Shown here piece by piece: positions 35,521 through 44,459 of a stretch of 64,000 nt of DNA. Under the pieces are notes generated by a model, which saw only the letters and a program-made list of their open reading frames with translations, ran no database searches and had not been told where the DNA came from. The DNA lies in assembly GCA_963724695.1 (NCBI GenBank), contig CAVRVW010000003.1, positions 372,001 to 436,000 on the forward strand. The letters run 5' to 3'. Source of the stretch: CAVQFD01 sp963724695 (GTDB lineage: Bacteria; Acidobacteriota; Vicinamibacteria; Vicinamibacterales; CAVVIG01). A program made the translations under genes and the position numbers. Within the stretch, counting starts at the first letter, position 1. Each line of letters opens with the position of its first letter.

Positions 35521-35808
35521 ATGCTGATACATGTCGTTTGCTTCAAGTACAAGGCGGGAACGACCGACGCGCAGAAGGCGGATCACATCGAACGGCTCCG
35601 GGGACTTGCGGGGCTTCCCGGCGTCGTCGAACTGAAGACGGGCGCGGATGTGGTGCGATCCGCTCGCTCGTACGACACGTCGCTGGTCGTGACGTTTGCT
35701 GATCGCGCCGCGCTCGAACGCTACCAGCCGCACCCGCAGCACGTGCCGGTCGCGCGGCTCGGCGTCGAGCTGTCCGAGCACATTCTCGCGGTAGATTTCG
35801 AGGAGTAG
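35521..35808 (+). CDS. Dabb-family (stress-responsive alpha/beta barrel) protein
   Basis: 95 residues forming one Dabb domain. The start MLIHVVCFKYKAGTT, the helix ADHIERLRGLAGLPGV, and the later strands SLVVTFADRAALERYQPHPQ and ending SEHILAVDFEE fit the family. Dabb proteins are small dimeric barrels; roles range from stress response to monooxygenase-like chemistry. The stop is 2 bases before the M14 peptidase start, so they are co-transcribed. Confidence 0.85.
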   Translation: MLIHVVCFKYKAGTTDAQKADHIERLRGLAGLPGVVELKTGADVVRSARSYDTSLVVTFADRAALERYQPHPQHVPVARLGVELSEHILAVDFEE

Positions 35809-35810
35809 CG

Positions 35811-38539
35811 ATGCGCAAGTCCCTGAGCCTCGTGGCGGCCGTCCTCTTCCTCCTGGTCGGCGCCGCGGGCGTGCCCACCGCTCAGCCCGGGGCGGCTCGC
35901 GTCACCGCGCCCAGGGCGCAATTCGGGCACGACATCGGCGACGACTATGTGCTGGTCAACTACACTCGCTACGTCGAGTACCTGCAGAAGCTGGATCGCG
36001 AGTCCGACCGCATGGTCGTGGTCGACATCGGCAAGACCGCCGAAGGGCGGACGGAATACACCGCCATCGTCACCTCCCCTGACAACCACCGGCAGCTTGC
36101 CAAGTACAAGGACATCAACCGGCGTCTGGCCCTCGCGGAGGGTGTCAGCGACGAGCAGGCGCGACAGCTGTCGCGGGACGGCAAAGTGGTCGTGTGGATC
36201 GATGGCGGCCTGCACGCGACCGAAGTGCTCGGCGCGCAGCAGCTGATCGAGACGATTTACCGGTTGAACAGCAGGAGCGACGCGGAGACGCTCAGGATAC
36301 TGGACGACACGATCGTGCTCCTGACGCTGGTGAACCCGGACGGCATGGAGCTGGTGTCCGACTGGTACATGCGCGAGCCGGAGCCGACGCGCCGCTCAAC
36401 GGGCGGCCTCCCGCGCCTGTATCAGAAGTACATCGGCCACGACAACAACCGCGACTTCTACATGATGAATCAGCCGGAAAGCGAAAACGCCAACCGGATG
36501 ATGTACCGCGAGTGGTTTCCGGCCATCATGTACAACCACCATCAGACCGGACCGGCCGGCGCCGTCCTGTTTGCGCCGCCATTTCGCGACCCGTTCAACT
36601 ACCACTTCGATCCGCTCATCCCGCTCGGCATCGAGATGGTGGGCGCGGCCATCCACACGAGGCTGGCCGTCGAGAACAAGCCGGGCGCCGTCATGCGCTC
36701 CGCCGCGACCTACTCGACCTGGTTCAACGGCGGGCTCAGGACCACCTCCTACTTCCACAATCAGATCGGCATCCTCACTGAGATGATCGGGAACCCGACA
36801 CCGGTCGACATCCCGTTCGTGCCCGAGATGCAGCTGCGGCGGAACGATGTCCCCAACCCGATCGCGCCACAGCGGTGGCACTTCAAGCAGTCGATCGAGT
36901 ACTCGCTGACGAACAACTACGCGATCCTGGACGTGGCCTCCAGGCAGAAGGAGAACTTCCTCTTCAACATGTACAAGATGGGGAAGAACGCCATCGAGGC
37001 AGGCAGCCGCGACACCTGGACGATGTACCCGAAGCGCATCGAGGCGGTGCGCACCGAGGTCGATCGGCAGCGCGGCGCAGGGGGACGCGGCGGTGCGCCC
37101 GTGGCGATGTACACCAGCATGCTGAAGGATCCGGCGGTGCGCGATCCACGCGGGTTCGTGCTTCCATCGGATCAGCCGGATTTCCTCACCGCGACGAAGT
37201 TCGTCAACGCCCTCATCAAGGCCGGCGTCGTCGTGCAACGCGCGACGGCGCCGTTCTCGGCTTCCGGGAAGGCGTACCCGGCGGGCTCCTACGTGGTGAA
37301 GACGGCGCAGGCCTTCCGCGCGCACGTCATGGACATGTTCGAGCCGCAGGATCATCCGAACGACTTTCCGTACCGGGCGGGCCTCCGAGGGCACCGTACG
37401 ACGTGACCGGATACAACCTGTCGTACTCGATGGGTGTGAGCTTCGACCGGATCCTCGAGGGCTTTGATGGCCCATTCGAGACGCTGCCCGGCATCGTATC
37501 GCCGCCGCCGGGACGCGTCGCGTCGGCGCCGGCGGGCGGAGGCTACGTGATTGGGGCCGAGACCAACGACGCGTTTGTCGCCCTCAACCGCCTGCTGAAG
37601 GCGAACGAAGAAGTCTACCGGCTCAGGAACGGCGCGTTCTTCGTGCCCGCCAAGCCGTCGGTCCTGCCCATCCTGCAGCGCCTGGCCACCGAGAGAGGCT
37701 TGAGCGCCGGCGGCTACGCGACGCCTCCGGCCGGCGACGCCACCCGGCTGAGGCCGATGCGTGTCGGATTGTGGGATCAGTACGGCGGGTCGATGCCGTC
37801 AGGCTGGACGCGATGGCTGCTGGAACAGTTCGAGTTCCCGTTCGAGGTCGTGTACCAAAAGGGCCTCGACGCCGGAAATCTGGCGAACCGCTTCGACGTG
37901 CTGATCTTCGTCGATGGCGCGTTCCCGGCCCGGGAGGCCGCCGCTGGTGCGCAACCGCCGCCAGACCGCATTCCCCTCGAGTACCGAGACCATCTGGGAG
38001 CCGTGAGCAGCGCGCGTACAGTGCCCGAGCTCAAGCGGTTTGTCGAAGCAGGAGGGACGCTCATCGCGATTGGATCTTCCACCTCGCTCGGGCGTGATTT
38101 CGGACTGCCGATCCGCAGCGCGCTCGTGGAGCGCGCGGGTGGCGCCGAGTCGCCTCTCAGCGAGGACAAGTTCTTCGTCCCCGGATCCATACTGGAAGCG
38201 CGTGTGGATCGGTCGCATCCGCTCGCTGCTGGCCTTCGCGATCGCGTCAATGTCTTCTTCGACCACAGCGAAGCCTTCCGCCTGCTGCCGGAGGCAGCGC
38301 AGCGGGGGGTCAAGGCTGTCGCCTGGTTCGACGGTCCGGCTCCCCTCAGGAGCGGATGGGCCTGGGGTCAGCAGTACCTCGATCAAGCCGTTCAGGTCGT
38401 CGACGCCCCTCTCGGCAAGGGCCGTGTTGTGCTCTTCGGGCCGGAGATCGCGTGGCGGGCCCAGCCGCACGGCACGTTCAAGTTCCTGTTCAATGGGATC
38501 TTTCTGGGCTCCGGGCCTCAGGCTACGGGCTCCAGGTAG
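35811..38539 (+). CDS. M14-family zinc carboxypeptidase, secreted, large (one frameshift)
   Basis: About 909 residues with a signal peptide (LVAAVLFLLVGAAGVPTAQ). The M14 domain has the HxxE zinc motif in GGLHATEVLG (near residue 135) and the third ligand region YNHHQTGPAG. A frame change near 37390 separates the first 525 residues from the rest; it continues YDVTGYNLSYSMGVSFDR. The C-terminal part is a class I glutamine amidotransferase-like domain (LIFVDGAFP, ELKRFVEAGGTLIAIGSS), common in this acidobacterial peptidase group. The last residues (GSGPQATGSR) come from a border array. Confidence 0.83.
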
Positions 38540-38612
38540 GAACAGGGAACAGGGAACAGGGAACGGGGAACAGGGAACAGGGATCAGGGATCAGGGATCA
38601 GGGATCAGGGCG
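38512..38612. repeat. Word arrays: GGGCTCC, then GGGAACA, then GGGATCA
   Basis: Three word types in a row between convergent M14 (+) and AlgJ-like (-) genes: CTCCGGGCCTCAGGC words, about six GGGAACA units, then four GGGATCA units. The first encodes the M14 tail; the last encodes the AlgJ-like tail PALIPDP and stop. GGGATCA differs from GGGAACA by one base, suggesting local conversion of the word. Confidence 0.75.
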
Positions 38613-39724
38613 GGGTAGGGCACGTGGGTGATGAGGTGCCTGGCCACGAACTCCTGGATTACGACGTCCGGCCGTGCTTGCTCGACCTCCCAGGTGTCGA
38701 AGTCGTTCCTCCACAGATAGACTGCGTGGCTGAACTCCTCTGAGATGTAAGGGACGAGCCGGCTCGCGAACGAGTCCCGGAACATCAGCAGCCGCGGGAG
38801 GTCGGAGCCCGGGATCGCGGTCACCACGCGCCCGTCTTCGCCGTAAGGGCTGGGCGTCAGGGGTTCGAGCACTCGATGCTTCCAGCCACCGCGACGCACG
38901 AGCCCTGGCATCGCCAGCTTGCCGCTGTCGACCAACCCGAGCATCGACGTACTGTCGCCTGACGGCACGCCGGGGACCTCCTCGAAGTCTTCCCGCTCGA
39001 GAACGGGGACCGTGGGAAACCAGTCGCGCAAACGCTTCGCGATCTGTCTCGCTGCGACCAACCCTCCCCGATCGTTCCAATGGGTGTCGTACCGGTGGTA
39101 CAGCAGATCGGATGACTTTGCCGCGAGGAGCGCCGGCCGAAGATCGAGGATCTCGACCGGCGATCGGGCCTTCATGTAAGAAATGAGCTGATCCATCCGG
39201 AAATCATCACGGAGCCTGACGAGCGAATCCGGTGTGAACTCCGGGTAGATCATCGGCTTGTCCGGAGCGATGACGAACAGGTATTTGATGCCGCGCGCGG
39301 CGAGCCACCGATCCGTACGGTCGATCATCTGCCGCCAGACCTCGAGCTGGGCGTCGGTCGCCGGTTCGGTCTGTGCGTAGTCTTCGAGCCCGCCGTCGAT
39401 CGCGTAGAACAGCCATCCATCCTTGCCGGCGAACACCGTGGACGATGGCGGCGACCCGAGACGATGCCAGAGGAAGTCGGTACGCCAGGCCAGGAGCCGG
39501 CGGCGGAACGTGAAACGATCCTCGAAGTACGTCCGGAAGCGCCCCGGCCAGGCGGCGACTGCCTCAGGGGTCCACGACCACGCAGGGAACGCTGAGAGCT
39601 CTCGCATCTCGGCTTCGGACACGCTCGCCGAGTCCACTCCGACTGCGAGGCCCAGCCCTGGCACGAGGAGCACCGACAGGAACAGGACAACGATGACCAA
39701 GCGCTCGACCCTGGCGGCGGCCAT
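38591..39724 (-). CDS. AlgJ/AlgX-like SGNH acetyltransferase-type protein
   Basis: 377 residues. An N-terminal membrane helix (residues 8-28) precedes the SGNH-like domain: FAGKDGWLFYAIDG, KYLFVIAPDKPMIYPEF, YHRYDTHWNDRGGLVAA with the Asp-His pair, and LLMFRDSFASRL with the serine. It is the periplasmic partner of MBOAT proteins that acetylate exopolysaccharides. Its ATG overlaps the algI-like stop (TGATG). The C-terminal PALIPDP is array-encoded. Confidence 0.85.
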   Translation of the reverse strand: MAAARVERLVIVVLFLSVLLVPGLGLAVGVDSASVSEAEMRELSAFPAWSWTPEAVAAWPGRFRTYFEDRFTFRRRLLAWRTDFLWHRLGSPPSSTVFAGKDGWLFYAIDGGLEDYAQTEPATDAQLEVWRQMIDRTDRWLAARGIKYLFVIAPDKPMIYPEFTPDSLVRLRDDFRMDQLISYMKARSPVEILDLRPALLAAKSSDLLYHRYDTHWNDRGGLVAARQIAKRLRDWFPTVPVLEREDFEEVPGVPSGDSTSMLGLVDSGKLAMPGLVRRGGWKHRVLEPLTPSPYGEDGRVVTAIPGSDLPRLLMFRDSFASRLVPYISEEFSHAVYLWRNDFDTWEVEQARPDVVIQEFVARHLITHVPYPALIPDP

Positions 39725-41172
39725 CAGAACCTGAAGTAGATGAACGGGTTGTAGGTTCGCGCAGCCACCTGCACGATCGAGAGCAAGAGGATCGCCGCGA
39801 GCGAGATCACGCTGAAGGCGGCAACCCCCCAGGCCCGGGCGGGCCGCGCCGTGTCACCGAGGGCGGCCGCTCGCCATCTCGCGATCGCCGGGCCGACAGG
39901 CATGGCGCCAACCGCCGCCGCGCCGAGAGCCAGCCACAACTCCGGTGTCAGGTGCCAGGCCACGAGGAACGGTGTCGGTGCTGCGGCCTCCTTCCCAGCC
40001 AGCGCCTGGAGAAACGCCCATGCCTGCGCAATCGATTCCGAACGGAAGAACACCCAGCCGACCATGACGACGAGCAGCAGGTAGGCATGGCGCAGCGGCG
40101 CCGGCAAACGTCCAACCAGCGCCGCGAGGCCCAGGCGCTCGAGCACCAGGAAGGCGCCGTGAAACAGACCCCAGACGACGAACGTCCAGCTGGCGCCATG
40201 CCACAGCCCGCACAAGAAGAAGACGGTGACGAGGTTGACGTACGTCCGGCTGCGGGATCCGCGGTTGCCACCGAGCGGCACATAGACGTAGTCGCGGAAC
40301 CAGGCGGACAGCGTCATGTGCCAGCGGCGCCAGAACTCCTGCACAGTGCCGGCCACGTACGGCCAGCGGAAGTTTTCCGGGAACCGGAAGCCGAACATGC
40401 GCCCGAGCCCGATGGCCATGTCGGAATAGCCGGAGAAATCGAAGTAGATCTGAAACGTGTAGCACACGACACCCAGCCACGCGTGCGCTGGTGAGAGCTC
40501 CGCAGCCGGCATCGCGAAAATCCGGTCGGCCGGGACGGCGACGATGTTCGCGACGAGCATCTTCTTGCCGAGGCCGATGACAAAGCGCCGGACACCGAAG
40601 GAGAAGTCGTCGAGGGAGACGACTCGCCGGGCCAGCTGATCGGCGATCTCACGGTACCTGATGATCGGTCCGGCGATGAGCTGTGGGAAGAGCAGCAGGT
40701 ACAAGGCGGCGTGTACGGGCTGCTTCTGCGCGGTCGCGTCGCCGCGGTAGACATCCACGACGTACGAGATCGCATGGAACGTGTAGAACGAGATGCCAAT
40801 CGGGAGGAGAACCTGCGGAAGGCCCATTGCCTGCCCTCCGAAGGCGCCCAGCACGGCATTGGCGTTGGCCACCGCGAAGTCGGAGTACTTGAAGAGCGCG
40901 AGCACCGCCACATTGACACCGACGGCCGCCATCAAGGCGCCCCGTCGAGCGTCCGTGTGTCGCGCGCGGTCCACGAGGATCGCCATCCAGAAGTTGAACG
41001 CGATCGAGGCGAGCATCAGGAGCGTGAACCACCCGCCTCCCACGGCATAGAACACGATGCTGCCCGCGGCCAGCACCCAGTTTGCGTAGCCGCCGTGCGG
41101 ACGCTTGATGAACGTCAGGAGGAGCAGCGCCGGGAGGAAGAGGAAGAGGAAGAGGGGTTCGGTGAAGAGCAC
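39724..41172 (-). CDS. algI: AlgI-like membrane-bound O-acyltransferase (MBOAT)
   Basis: 482 residues, about 11-12 membrane helices. The MBOAT core is clear: YFDFSGYSDMAIGLGRMFGF, EFWRRWHMTLSAWFRDYVYV, PLGGNRGSR and the catalytic histidine in LCGLWHGASWTF. AlgI passes acetyl groups across the membrane to AlgJ/AlgX for polymer O-acetylation. No polymer synthase is in the window, so this pair may act on a glycan made elsewhere. Confidence 0.93.
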   Translation of the reverse strand: MLFTEPLFLFLFLPALLLLTFIKRPHGGYANWVLAAGSIVFYAVGGGWFTLLMLASIAFNFWMAILVDRARHTDARRGALMAAVGVNVAVLALFKYSDFAVANANAVLGAFGGQAMGLPQVLLPIGISFYTFHAISYVVDVYRGDATAQKQPVHAALYLLLFPQLIAGPIIRYREIADQLARRVVSLDDFSFGVRRFVIGLGKKMLVANIVAVPADRIFAMPAAELSPAHAWLGVVCYTFQIYFDFSGYSDMAIGLGRMFGFRFPENFRWPYVAGTVQEFWRRWHMTLSAWFRDYVYVPLGGNRGSRSRTYVNLVTVFFLCGLWHGASWTFVVWGLFHGAFLVLERLGLAALVGRLPAPLRHAYLLLVVMVGWVFFRSESIAQAWAFLQALAGKEAAAPTPFLVAWHLTPELWLALGAAAVGAMPVGPAIARWRAAALGDTARPARAWGVAAFSVISLAAILLLSIVQVAARTYNPFIYFRF

Positions 41173-41180
41173 GTACCGAA

Positions 41181-41213
41181 ATGCTAATTGCTAAACGCTG
41201 ATTGCTGATTGGG
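41181..41213. repeat. Word array, CTAATTGCTAAACGCTGATTG class
   Basis: Short array of GCTGATT and GCTAATT units between the methyltransferase (-) and algI-like (-) genes, within the latter's 5' leader. 41214-41251 shows nothing else. Confidence 0.55.
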
Positions 41214-41251
41214 AATGAGGCGGAGGCACGGACCCGCAGTGGTCCCAGCCC

Positions 41252-41929
41252 TCATGGTCTCGTGAAGATGAGGATGTGCTGCCGGGGCAGCGCCGAATCC
41301 ACGCGCGACAGCGTGTAGCCTTCGGCCTCGACCTCGAGCTTGGCCCCGGCGACGCTCATCTTGTGCTCCGGCCGGATCGGCACCGATGGATCCTCCTGGC
41401 GGTACTCGAGCAGCACGAGGCGGCCGCCCGGCTTGAGCGCGTCCCGCATGCGCTTGAGCATGATTTGGGGCTGGGAGAACTCGTGATAGACGTCGACCAT
41501 CAGGATGAGGTCGAGCGACGCCGCTGGCAGCTTCGGATCGTCGACGGCGCCCTGCACGAGGGTGACGTTCGACACCCCCTCCTTCTTGAGCCGCGCGGCC
41601 AGCATCGCCAGCATCTCGGGCTGCAGGTCGTTCGCGTACACGCGTCCCTTCGCGCCGACGCGGCGAGCCATGCGCACCGTGAAGTATCCCGAACCCGCTC
41701 CCACGTCGGCCACCGTCGAACCCGGTTCGATGCCGATCGCGTTGAGGGCCACTTCGGGCTCTTCTTCGATCTCGCGTTCAGTCCGCTCCAGCCAGTCCGC
41801 ACCCTGGTAGCCCATCACGCCGGCATACCGCCGACCGCTGATCGGATGGACGCCGGGCGACTGCGCCGCCACGACGGCAACCGACAGCACCACGAGGGCG
41901 AAGACGCTGCGGGTCCTCATGCTCAGCAT
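41252..41929 (-). CDS. Class I SAM-dependent methyltransferase with a signal peptide
   Basis: 225 residues. A signal peptide (FALVVLSVAVVAAQ) precedes GVMGYQGADWLERTEREIEEEP. The Rossmann methyltransferase motifs are complete: VADVGAGSGYFTVRMA (motif I), RVYANDLQPEM (acidic ribose-binding region), LILMVDVYHEFSQP and GGRLVLLEYRQEDP. SAM is not expected outside the cytoplasm, so export is puzzling. ATG 41929 or ATG 41920 could be used; both keep the signal. The gene is divergent from 41948, only 18 bases apart. Confidence 0.83.
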   Translation of the reverse strand: MLSMRTRSVFALVVLSVAVVAAQSPGVHPISGRRYAGVMGYQGADWLERTEREIEEEPEVALNAIGIEPGSTVADVGAGSGYFTVRMARRVGAKGRVYANDLQPEMLAMLAARLKKEGVSNVTLVQGAVDDPKLPAASLDLILMVDVYHEFSQPQIMLKRMRDALKPGGRLVLLEYRQEDPSVPIRPEHKMSVAGAKLEVEAEGYTLSRVDSALPRQHILIFTRP

Positions 41930-41947
41930 GGCACTACAATAGCAGGA

Positions 41948-42457
41948 ATGCCTGAACCGACGCTGACTCCCTCACGACTGTGGAAACGGATGACGTCCGA
42001 CCAGCGCCTGTCGGCGGCCAGGGCGTTCTGGCTCGCCGAAGAGGCGACCGACGACCAGATTCAAGCCGTCCTCATCATCTCGCAGCAGAAGAAGTTCCGC
42101 CCCAAGACGGTCCTGGCTCTCGACGAAGATCGAAAGGCCCGCCACCTCGCGGGCCTGGCCACGCTGCCCGATGCGCTCGCCGCGCGCGCCCTGGTTCTCT
42201 ATCACCTCGCCGAACAGCGCCCGATGATGGGAGCCTTCCTCGATGCCCTGGGCATCAAGCACGAGAACGGCCTCATCGAAGACGACGCGGTGGCACCCGA
42301 GGCCGGGAAGGTCGCGGCCGCCGCGACCGCCATCGCCGGCCAGTTTCCGCACGACAGCGTGGCCCTGTACCTCGGAACGCTGCTTTCGCAGGATCCCGAG
42401 ACCTGGGGCGGGCTGGCCGGACTGCCGGAACTGACCGCTCAAGGGTCAGGGCACTGA
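41948..42457 (+). CDS. Conserved protein of unknown function
   Basis: 169 residues, mostly helical and without signal or membrane segment. Blocks such as SRLWKRMTSDQRLSAARAFW, QKKFRPKTVLALDEDRKARH and ALVLYHLAEQRPMMGAFLDA look like a well-kept globular protein. I do not recognise a named domain. It precedes the tdh gene by 33 bases in the same direction, but a functional link to threonine metabolism is only positional. Confidence 0.65.
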   Translation: MPEPTLTPSRLWKRMTSDQRLSAARAFWLAEEATDDQIQAVLIISQQKKFRPKTVLALDEDRKARHLAGLATLPDALAARALVLYHLAEQRPMMGAFLDALGIKHENGLIEDDAVAPEAGKVAAAATAIAGQFPHDSVALYLGTLLSQDPETWGGLAGLPELTAQGSGH

Positions 42458-42490
42458 TGCCCGGTCAGGCCAGGCCCCGGCGGTGCTGAC

Positions 42491-43504
42491 GTGCGCAAAC
42501 CGGTCGTCCTGATTACCGGCGCAGGAGGCGAGATCGGACACGCGCTCGTCACGCGTCTTGCCGCCATCGATGCCTCGATCGTGACGCTCGACATCAGCCC
42601 GCTCGACCCCGCGCTCGGCCGCCTCGTCAGCCGCGAGTTCCTCGGCTCGGTCACCGATCGCGGGCTGCTCGAGCGCGTGATGGCGGAGTTCGAGATCGAC
42701 CGGATCTTCCATCTCGCGGCGCTCTTGTCGACGCGCGCCGAGTTCACGCCAGTCGCCGCTCACCAGGTCAACGTCGAAGGCACGCTGACCCTGCTCGAGT
42801 TTGCCCAGCGCGAAGGGGAGTCGCACGGCCGCGCGGTGATCTTCGTCTATCCCTCGTCCATCGCCGTCTATGGGCTGCCAGACGTGGCGACCAAAGCCCG
42901 TGCCGGCCGCGTGACGGAGGACGAGTTTGCGCACCCGACGACGATGTACGGGTGCAACAAGCTGTACTGCGAGGAGCTCGGGCGATACTACGCGCGGCAC
43001 TACAAGCAGCTCTCGGTCGATGTGACACCCCACGTGGACTTCAGGGCCGTCCGGTTTCCCGGTCTCATTTCCGCCACGACCCTGCCTGCGGGCGGCACGT
43101 CGGACTACGCTTCGGAGATGATTCATGCCGCCGCCAGGGGGAGCCCTACGAGTGTTTCGTTCGGCCCGACACGACCATTCCGTTCATGGCGATGCCTGAC
43201 GCCTCGGAGACGCTCCTGGCGATCGCGGACGCCGCCGCGCGAACGGTTGACCCGTTCGGCCTACAACGTCACGGCGTTCAGCCGGTCGGCCGCGGACATT
43301 CGAAGCACTGTTCAGGCGGCGTTCCCCCAGGCTGCGATCACGTATAAGATGGACCGCAAACGCCAGGGCATCGTGGACTCCTGGCCGGCCGACGTCGACG
43401 ACGCCGCGGCCCGCGCCGACTGGGGGTTCCGGCCCGCCTTTGATTTCGATCGCGCGTTCCGCGAATACCTCATTCCCACCATCCGCACTCTCTACGCCAC
43501 ATGA
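42491..43504 (+). CDS. tdh: L-threonine 3-dehydrogenase, SDR/epimerase type (two compensating frameshifts)
   Basis: 337 residues from GTG 42491. Rossmann start LITGAGGEIGHALVTRLAA, catalytic YGCNKLYCEE (Tyr-x-x-x-Lys), and FRAVRFPGLISATTLPAGGT. Between about 43138 and 43240 another frame reads EPYECFVRPDTTIPFMAMPDA, typical of SDR-type threonine dehydrogenases; the original frame resumes at YNVTAFSRSA and ends ADWGFRPAFDFDRAFREY. The enzyme oxidises threonine to 2-amino-3-ketobutyrate. Its stop overlaps the thrB start (ATGA), so catabolic and biosynthetic threonine genes share an operon. Confidence 0.82.
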   Translation: MRKPVVLITGAGGEIGHALVTRLAAIDASIVTLDISPLDPALGRLVSREFLGSVTDRGLLERVMAEFEIDRIFHLAALLSTRAEFTPVAAHQVNVEGTLTLLEFAQREGESHGRAVIFVYPSSIAVYGLPDVATKARAGRVTEDEFAHPTTMYGCNKLYCEELGRYYARHYKQLSVDVTPHVDFRAVRFPGLISATTLPAGGTSDYASEMIHAAARGSPTSVSFGPTRPFRSWRCLTPRRRSWRSRTPPRERLTRSAYNVTAFSRSAADIRSTVQAAFPQAAITYKMDRKRQGIVDSWPADVDDAAARADWGFRPAFDFDRAFREYLIPTIRTLYAT

Positions 43505-44456
43505 CTGCTGTGACTGCCTTTGCGCCCGCGACCGTCTCGAATGTCGCGTGCGGGTTCGACGTCCTCGGATTCGCCCTCGAGGCACCGGGCGACGAGGTGA
43601 CGGCCCGCTTTGCGGACACGAGCGGGGGCGCCGGCGCGCCGCGTCCGTCGTGACCATCGAGGACATCCAGGGCGACGGCGGGCGCCTTCCCAGAGATGGC
43701 GCGAAGAACACGGCCGGTGTGGCGGTCCGGACGCTGCTCGATACGCTCGGCGAGCGGCGAGGCGTCACGCTGCGGATCAAAAAGGGCCTGCCGCTCTCGA
43801 GCGGCCTGGGCGGCAGCGCCGCCAGCGCCGCCGCCGCCGTCGTCGCTGTTGACGCGCTGCTTGGGGCGGCATCGCCGCTGCTGACTCTTCTCACCTGCGC
43901 CCTCGAGGGCGAGCGTCTGGGCGCCGGCTCGGCCCATGCGGACAACATCGCGCCGGCGCTCTGCGGAGGCTTCGTGCTCGTGCGCCGGACCAGCCCTCCT
44001 GATGTGCTGCAGCTGCCGGTACCGCCTGGGCTCACGGCGGTTGTCGTGCATCCCGATCTCGAGATCGAGACGGCCAGGGCGCGTGCGCTCATGGGGACCG
44101 AGGTGCCGTTGATGGACGCCGTGCAGCAGTGGGCCAACCTCGGCGCCCTCGTTCATGGGCTGCACACGGGCGACTTCGCGGTCATCAGCCGCTCGCTCGA
44201 AGACACCATCGCCGAACCGCGCCGGGCGCCGCTCGTTCCCGGGCTGGCGGCGATCAAGCGCGCCGCGGCAGACGCCGGCGCGCTCGGCTGCAGCCTGTCG
44301 GGTTCGGGACCGTCGCTGTTTGCGCTCTGCAGAGGCCGGAAGACGGCCCTCCGCGTTGCGGACGCGATGACGGCGGCTGTGGCACGCGAAATCGGCGGCG
44401 AGTCCCAGACCTACGTCTCGCCGGTCGCGCAGCGGGGTGCACGTGTCATCGGGTAA
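43501..44456 (+). CDS. thrB: Homoserine kinase (one frameshift)
   Basis: About 317 residues of the GHMP kinase family. The N-terminus (VTAFAPATVSNVACGFDVLG) is in one frame. After a break near 43628 the rest continues SVVTIEDIQGDGG, the ATP loop PLSSGLGGSAASAAAAVVAV, SAHADNIAPALCGGFVLVRR, and LGCSLSGSGPSLFALC. It phosphorylates homoserine on the way to threonine. The start overlaps tdh and thrC follows 3 bases later. Since threonine synthesis is essential, the break is probably a sequence error. Confidence 0.88.
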
Positions 44457-44459
44457 CCC

